DNA from: an uncultured Clostridia bacterium
GTDB lineage: Bacteria > Bacillota > Clostridia > Oscillospirales > CAG-272
Direction: 5' to 3'
DNA length: 64,000 bases
Assembly: GCA_904501985.1 (NCBI GenBank)
Contig: CAJGCT010000004.1
Coordinates: 1-64,000 of the forward strand
Numbering within the stretch: position 1 is the stretch's first letter; each line of letters starts with the position of its first letter. Position numbers and translations under genes: made by a program. The notes beneath the pieces were generated by a model, which worked only from the letters and a program-made list of their open reading frames with translations, searched no databases and was not told the origin of the DNA. Shown here piece after piece: positions 59,944 through 64,000 of this stretch.

Positions 59944-59979
59944 AAAAACATGCTGCCCCGCAATCACACGGGACAGCAT
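59944..59979 (-). terminator. Terminator of the CNNM/CorC-type gene
   Basis: On the minus strand ATGCTGTCCCG, 8-nt loop, CGGGGCAGCAT, then GTTTTTG. Confidence 0.85.
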
Positions 59980-59987
59980 ATTTTTAT

Positions 59988-61352
59988 TTATTCATCATCC
60001 TCGGAAGATTCCCCATCATCGTCTTCATCCACTGGGAACGGTTCAAGACGCAAAAGAACAGCGGATTCTATCTGATGCTCCACTATCACAGGATCGGTTA
60101 TCTTCATTCCCCACGCTTCAAGTGTAAATGATTCACCGTCGTCGGGTATCGAATCAAGCTCCGAGAACACCATGCCGCTGAAGGTATCAAAATCATCGGC
60201 AGGAATATCAAGCTTCATAGTCTCGGCAATCTCGTCAAGCGGAACATTTCCTGTAAGCTTCCAGGTAAGCTCGCCTGTCTGTGCAAGCTCTACCGCAGGT
60301 TTCTCATTTTCCGCATCGTCACCGAGGTCACCCACAAGACGTGTAATGAGGTCGTTCATGGTGACAATTCCTCGCATACCGCCGTACTCGTCAAGCACCA
60401 CGGCAAAGGTTTTTCCGCCCTTTTTCATGTTGCGGAACAGAACGTCTGCTTTTACGCTTTCCGGTACGAAATATGGCTTCTTCACCGCTTTTTCCATCAC
60501 GGCATCACGTCGCTTGTCATCAAGACGGAAATAATCCTTGAGATACAGCACACCCACAACGTCGTCAACGCTTTCGCCGCAAACGGGATAGAACATATGA
60601 CACTTATCGTGTATAGCACTGTTCCACTCCTCGTCCGATTCATCAAGCCACAGCATCGTTACATCTGTTCTGTGAGTTGCAATCTCACCGGCGGTGAGAT
60701 CGTCAAACTCAAAGATATTTTCGATGAAAGTACGCTCTTCGTCGTCTATTGAACTGCTTTTTGCGGCGGAATCCACCATAACGCGGATATCCTCCTCGCT
60801 TACGTCATTATCTATTTTGTTTGGATCAATGCCGATAAGACGAAGCACCAAATTAGTGGATACTGTGAGCATCCATACGATAGGTGCGAACAGCTTTGCG
60901 ATAAAGCTGATAAGCTTTGCAAGAGAAAGTGCTGTCTTTTCGGGATTTCGCATTGCGGCTCTCTTCGGAACAAGCTCGCCGAATACAAGTGTGAAATATG
61001 AAAGAATCAGCGTAATAAGAACTACAACAGCGGCGTCAAGTGTGGATTCCGACACTTCCTTGACTCCAAGAGAAACAATCCACTTTACAATAGGGCCGGA
61101 AAAGTTTTGTGCCGCAAATGCAGAGCCGAGAAATCCTGCAAGTGTTATGGCTACCTGTATTGTTGCAAGGAATTTAGCCGGCTTCGATGTTAATTTAAGT
61201 AATTTTTTGGCGCGTTTATCGCCATCCTCGGAAAGCTTTTCAAGCTTTCCCTCGCCTACGCTTATAACAGCTGTTTCCGCATACGCAAATATTGCATTGA
61301 GTGCGATAAGAACTATCTGAAACAAAAGCATAAGCCATAAATTGCCTTCCAA
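59988..61352 (-). CDS. CNNM/CorC-type transporter (hemolysin family: DUF21 + CBS pair + CorC_HlyC)
   Basis: 454 residues from a TTG start with AGGAGG at 7 nt. The DUF21 membrane domain (1-190) has hydrophobic segments at 5-25, 65-90, 105-125 and 135-165. A tandem CBS pair (about 210-340: EFDDLTAGEIATHRTDVTML, VLYLKDYFR, VLDEYGGMRGIVTMNDLI) follows, then the CorC_HlyC domain (355-435: ETMKLDIPADDFDTFSGMVF, ESFTLEAWGMKI) and an acidic tail. Family members export or sense Mg2+ or related divalent ions; nucleotides bind the CBS pair. It has a ~186-nt structured 5' leader (61353-61538), which may be an ion- or metabolite-sensing element. Confidence 0.9.
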   Translation of the reverse strand: MEGNLWLMLLFQIVLIALNAIFAYAETAVISVGEGKLEKLSEDGDKRAKKLLKLTSKPAKFLATIQVAITLAGFLGSAFAAQNFSGPIVKWIVSLGVKEVSESTLDAAVVVLITLILSYFTLVFGELVPKRAAMRNPEKTALSLAKLISFIAKLFAPIVWMLTVSTNLVLRLIGIDPNKIDNDVSEEDIRVMVDSAAKSSSIDDEERTFIENIFEFDDLTAGEIATHRTDVTMLWLDESDEEWNSAIHDKCHMFYPVCGESVDDVVGVLYLKDYFRLDDKRRDAVMEKAVKKPYFVPESVKADVLFRNMKKGGKTFAVVLDEYGGMRGIVTMNDLITRLVGDLGDDAENEKPAVELAQTGELTWKLTGNVPLDEIAETMKLDIPADDFDTFSGMVFSELDSIPDDGESFTLEAWGMKITDPVIVEHQIESAVLLRLEPFPVDEDDDGESSEDDE

Positions 61353-61538
61353 AATATGTCCTCCTAAAATACTTTTATTGAGTGTTTAAAATAACGTCGA
61401 CGTCTAATCATTCACGCCTCGGAAGGATGCGTCTTTTTGACACCCAAACGGTATATATATACTTTACCGTGCATAAAGGAGGGTTAGTATGGCCACCGCC
61501 ATCCATTATAGATTTTCACCTGCTTTCGCATTTACATT
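61353..61538 (-). promoter_or_regulatory. Structured 5' leader of the CNNM/CorC-type gene (riboswitch candidate)
   Basis: Between the promoter and the TTG start there are ~186 nt of leader. Minus-strand hairpins include ATGGC/GGCCAT, ACGGTA/TACCGT around GTATATATA, and ACGC/GCGT with ATCCTTCCGAG. It does not match M-box, yybP-ykoY or other riboswitch consensus sequences I know. Unclassified. Confidence 0.4.
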
Positions 61539-61544
61539 TAGATT

Positions 61545-61573
61545 ATTATACAACATCTTGCGTGTTTTGTCAA
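61545..61573 (-). promoter_or_regulatory. Sigma-A promoter for the CNNM/CorC-type gene
   Basis: On the minus strand TTGACA (61568-61573), 17 nt, TATAAT (61545-61550): full consensus. Confidence 0.85.
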
Positions 61574-61615
61574 TAGCTGTAGGCAAGATATAACGGACTT
61601 GTCTCGGAATATCAG

Positions 61616-61650
61616 AAAAAACGCCTCGGAGTGCGTCCGAAGCGTTTTTT
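61616..61650. terminator. Terminator of the FKBP-type lipoprotein gene
   Basis: AAAAACGCCTCGGA, GTGC, TCCGAAGCGTTTTTT; usable in both directions. Confidence 0.88.
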
Positions 61651-61674
61651 AAAGTCTATAAATTATGCCCTGAC

Positions 61675-62784
61675 TTATTTAACAGTCTTTGCGTTATTTA
61701 TAATAAAGTCGTGAACAATAACATCAGAGAGGAGATACTGCTTGATGTAGGGTGCGCCGTAGGTTTCAACATATCCGTCATAGCCGTTAGCGGTGATATC
61801 ATCATCACTTACGGTAAGTCCCTCAAGCTCTGCAATTGCCTGAGCCGCGAGGAAATTGAGAGCGGTGGTCTCATATGTATCACTCTGAGACTCGATATAA
61901 GCATCAACGGAGTCGTAGCCGCCGGACTTCATATAATCTTCAACGGTCATTCCGTACATAGCCGCATAATACTCAAACTGCGCCACATCTGCATTTATGA
62001 AGAAATCAAGCACCTCTTCAGGTATTTCCTCGCAGGATGCTCCGGAAAGAATGCCGTTTACGAAGTTATACTTCTGAGTCTGCACAAGCCATGCCTTTAT
62101 ATCGTCGATAAGTGCCTCTGCGCTGTCAAAGCCGTAATCTGCGGCAATTTCATCAGAAAGCTCGGGGGTTACGGTTTCAATAAGCTCGCCCTTTATGTAG
62201 TTTACGGTGATGTTGAATATAGCATCCTTACCGTTAAGCTCATCATTTCCGTAATCCTCGGGGAATGTTACCTCGATGTCGAAGTTCTCGCCGGGCTTAT
62301 GACCGATAAGCTGCTCAAGAAAATCGTCGATATACTGTGTCACGCCGATTGTAACATCAGTGCCGAGACCGCCTGTATTTCCGCCCTGGAATTCTACGCC
62401 GTCAATGCTTCCCACATAGTCGATGTTTACAGTATCGCCGTCGGCAATAGCCTTGTCTGTGATCTCCTCGTAAATATCCTCGGAGTAGGATTCAAGAATA
62501 ATATCAATTTCACCCTGGAGAGCTTCTTCGGATGCCACTGTAACGGACTCGGGAAGCTCAACGCCCTTGTATTCGGGGAGTGTCACTATCTCGGATGCCT
62601 TTATCCCTTCGAAAAATCCGTTCTCGTCAAGTCCCGCGCTGTAGTCATATGCTTCGGTGTCAGCGGTCGTGTCCGATGCGGTATCGGTGGTATCGGTGTT
62701 ATCGCCGCTGTCTACTCCGCAGGCACATACAGATGCGGCAAGCGCACCTGCCATAATAAGTGCCAAAAATCTGTTAAACTTCAT
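61675..62784 (-). CDS. FKBP-type peptidyl-prolyl isomerase lipoprotein (trigger-factor-like)
   Basis: 369 residues from the ATG at 62784 (AAGGAG at 9 nt). Lipoprotein signal with lipobox ASVCACG (Cys about 20-22), then a Thr/Asp-rich linker (24-50). An FKBP domain (about 100-200: ADGDTVNIDYVGSIDGVEFQ, FLEQLIGHKPGENFDIEVTF, DAIFNITVNYI) is followed by a helical C-terminal part like trigger factor's arm domain (210-369). It probably acts as a chaperone/isomerase on exported proteins at the outer face of the membrane, like PrsA but with a trigger-factor layout. The ribosome-binding N-domain of trigger factor is replaced by the lipoprotein signal. Confidence 0.85.
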   Translation of the reverse strand: MKFNRFLALIMAGALAASVCACGVDSGDNTDTTDTASDTTADTEAYDYSAGLDENGFFEGIKASEIVTLPEYKGVELPESVTVASEEALQGEIDIILESYSEDIYEEITDKAIADGDTVNIDYVGSIDGVEFQGGNTGGLGTDVTIGVTQYIDDFLEQLIGHKPGENFDIEVTFPEDYGNDELNGKDAIFNITVNYIKGELIETVTPELSDEIAADYGFDSAEALIDDIKAWLVQTQKYNFVNGILSGASCEEIPEEVLDFFINADVAQFEYYAAMYGMTVEDYMKSGGYDSVDAYIESQSDTYETTALNFLAAQAIAELEGLTVSDDDITANGYDGYVETYGAPYIKQYLLSDVIVHDFIINNAKTVK

Positions 62785-62840
62785 TTTAAATTTCTCCTTA
62801 GTCGATTTGTGATAATTGGAATCATACATAAAACGTAATT

Positions 62841-62869
62841 ATTATACCACACATTTTCACCGATTGCAA
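62841..62869 (-). promoter_or_regulatory. Sigma-A promoter for the FKBP-type lipoprotein
   Basis: On the minus strand TTGCAA (62864-62869), 17 nt, TATAAT (62841-62846) with TGG extension. Confidence 0.78.
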
Positions 62870-62941
62870 GGGGAATTTTGTGATGTAAAATATATTTTTT
62901 GTGAACGTTTTCGGGATTTTGTGTGAAAAGCGGTTTCACAC

Positions 62942-62970
62942 TTGACAAAATTTCGCTTTTGTTATATAAT
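62942..62970 (+). promoter_or_regulatory. Consensus sigma-A promoter for hisS
   Basis: TTGACA (62942-62947), 17 nt, TATAAT (62965-62970). Leader of about 36 nt; too short for a T-box. Confidence 0.86.
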
Positions 62971-63012
62971 ATCTGTATATTTATTGCAAATTTCTGAAAG
63001 GATATCAAATCA

Positions 63013-64000
63013 ATGAAAATCACACCTGTTAAGGGCACTGCCGACTATCTTCCCGCCGAGGTGCTTGTACGCGATTATCTTCAGTCTACCATTCTTGAAA
63101 CATACCGCTCCTGCGGTTTTGAACGCATAACCACGCCCATAATTGAGGACATTGAAAATCTTGACAAATCCGAGGGCGGTGAGAACCTTAATCTTATATT
63201 CAAGATAATGAAGCGCGGAGAAAAGCTTGAGGAAGCGGCTTCTTCCGGCAATCTTAAGGAGCTTGCCGACATGGGTCTTCGCTATGACCTTACTCTCCCT
63301 CTCACTCGCTATTATGCCAACAACAGAGCAAAGCTCCCTTCTCCGTTCAAGGTAATTCAGATAGACAAGGTATACCGCGCCGAGCGTCCTCAGAAGGGTC
63401 GTATGCGCGAGTTTGTTCAGTGCGACATTGACATAATCGGAAGCGACTCCTATACCGCCGAGGTTGAGCTTATCGGCACCACTGCAAAGGCGCTCCTTAA
63501 CATAGGATTTGATAATTTCAACATCAGAATCAACGACCGCCGTCTTCTGAAGGCTATTATAATGAGTGCCGGATTCGCTGAGGACGACTGCGATTCTGTG
63601 TGCATTTCTCTTGACAAGCTTGACAAGATAGATGTTGCCGGAGTTCGCGAAGAACTTGTTGAAAAGGGCTTTGATGCCGCCAATACGGACAAGCTTATGG
63701 CAAATATCGCCATAAAGCCTTTTACTTTGGAAACTGCCGCTTCCATATGCGGCGAGCTTGACTGCATTTCAAATCTTCGCCGTATTATGGAGCTTGCAAA
63801 TACCGCTTCACACGGCAAATATTCGGTTATCTACGATATGACGCTTGTACGCGGTCAGGGGTACTATACCGGCACTGTTTTTGAGATTTCCAGCCCCGAA
63901 TTCAGAGGCGCAATCGGCGGCGGCGGACGTTATGACAATCTTATAGGCAAGTTCCTCGGCGAGAGCATCCCTGCTGTAGGCTTTTCCATTGGTTTTGAGC
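63013..64000 (+). CDS. hisS: Histidyl-tRNA synthetase (partial, 3' end outside window)
   Basis: The first 329 residues. Class II core: PVKGTADYLPAEVLVRDYLQ (motif 1 side), MGLRYDLTLPLTRYYANN, motif 2 KVYRAERPQKGRMREFVQCDIDIIG, and the HisA-type LVRGQGYYTGTVFE (common form LVRGLDYYTGTVFE, here Gln-Gly). GGGRYDNL (motif before motif 3) is present. HisZ, the HisG regulatory paralog, usually lacks the intact motif 2 Arg set, so HisS is favoured. AAAGGA lies 9 nt before the ATG. It is cut by the right edge before the anticodon-binding domain. Confidence 0.9.
   Translation, partial: MKITPVKGTADYLPAEVLVRDYLQSTILETYRSCGFERITTPIIEDIENLDKSEGGENLNLIFKIMKRGEKLEEAASSGNLKELADMGLRYDLTLPLTRYYANNRAKLPSPFKVIQIDKVYRAERPQKGRMREFVQCDIDIIGSDSYTAEVELIGTTAKALLNIGFDNFNIRINDRRLLKAIIMSAGFAEDDCDSVCISLDKLDKIDVAGVREELVEKGFDAANTDKLMANIAIKPFTLETAASICGELDCISNLRRIMELANTASHGKYSVIYDMTLVRGQGYYTGTVFEISSPEFRGAIGGGGRYDNLIGKFLGESIPAVGFSIGFE

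Noticed and set aside
61711..62838. 375-codon plus-strand frame over the FKBP-type lipoprotein gene
   Set aside because: The minus-strand gene has signal peptide, lipobox, FKBP motifs, promoter and terminator; the plus frame has none of these.
62971..63012. T-box leader before hisS
   Set aside because: Only about 36 nt separate the predicted transcript start from the ATG, far too short for a T-box.
1..64000. CRISPR arrays, cas genes, restriction-modification or toxin-antitoxin systems
   Set aside because: I saw no regularly spaced repeats and no such proteins. The small ribbon-helix-helix gene has no toxin partner and fits a phage repressor better.

Overview
The window reads as a chromosome segment of a spore-forming, monoderm Clostridia bacterium, most likely an uncultured gut or rumen Oscillospiraceae/Ruminococcaceae relative (inference). 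The evidence is the sporulation genes (spoVT, sigG, a SpoIID-type protein), Firmicute-type families (DUF5711, DUF4317, an ECF transporter module), and surface proteins carrying either S-layer homology repeats or a dockerin. Nearly every promoter I could find is a sigma-A type with a spacer of exactly 17 nt, and many have a TGN extension before TATAAT.

Layout. 1-2.7 kb (-): the end of a Clp ATPase gene with a zinc-finger N-terminus, a CvpA-family protein and a DUF5711 protein. 2.9-14.1 kb (+): polA, then ruvC-ruvA-ruvB, an rRNA-type methyltransferase, pheA, ecfA1-ecfA2-ecfT, truA, spoVT and a small unknown. 14.2-21.9 kb (+): an MFS transporter, a lipoprotein, a Gfo/Idh/MocA oxidoreductase, coaE, a lytic transglycosylase, an M18 aminopeptidase and a KDPG-aldolase/VOC fusion. 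22-24.8 kb (-): a coiled-coil secreted protein, a SpoIID-like protein and a 51-residue membrane microprotein carrying the GIIGGADGPT signature of Na+-decarboxylase beta subunits. 25-38.6 kb (-): four paralogous Asp-box propeller (sialidase-like) proteins. One is dockerin-bearing, one is SLH-anchored and two lack a signal peptide. 39-45.6 kb: purH, pyk, sigG, DUF4317, a tRNA-Leu(GAG) with a duplicated 3' tail, and a YgjV-type membrane protein. 45.7-48.2 kb: an AT-richer flavoprotein gene and a serine hydrolase gene. 48.2-54.1 kb: a compact filamentous-phage (inovirus) prophage. 54.1-64 kb: an aminotransferase/Lrp/MutS-like/PHP-phosphatase operon, uxaC, a CNNM/CorC-type protein behind a structured leader, an FKBP-type lipoprotein and the start of hisS.

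How the parts fit. ruvABC with polA form a DNA repair/recombination block. uxaC, the KDPG aldolase and the Gfo/Idh oxidoreductase suggest use of uronic acids and sugars, matching the surface carbohydrate-active propeller proteins. The most unusual content is (i) the inovirus prophage. It has a Zot-type ATPase without its own membrane segment, separate tiny membrane proteins next to it, a coat gene followed by an intrinsic terminator, a divergent ribbon-helix-helix switch, no integrase, and repeated att-like AT-rich motifs at its ends. Next come (ii) the propeller paralog cluster with a duplicated promoter element, (iii) the GIIGGADGPT microprotein, and (iv) a ~210-bp structured intergenic repeat in inverted copies.

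All calls are from reading the sequence only; no database search was run.
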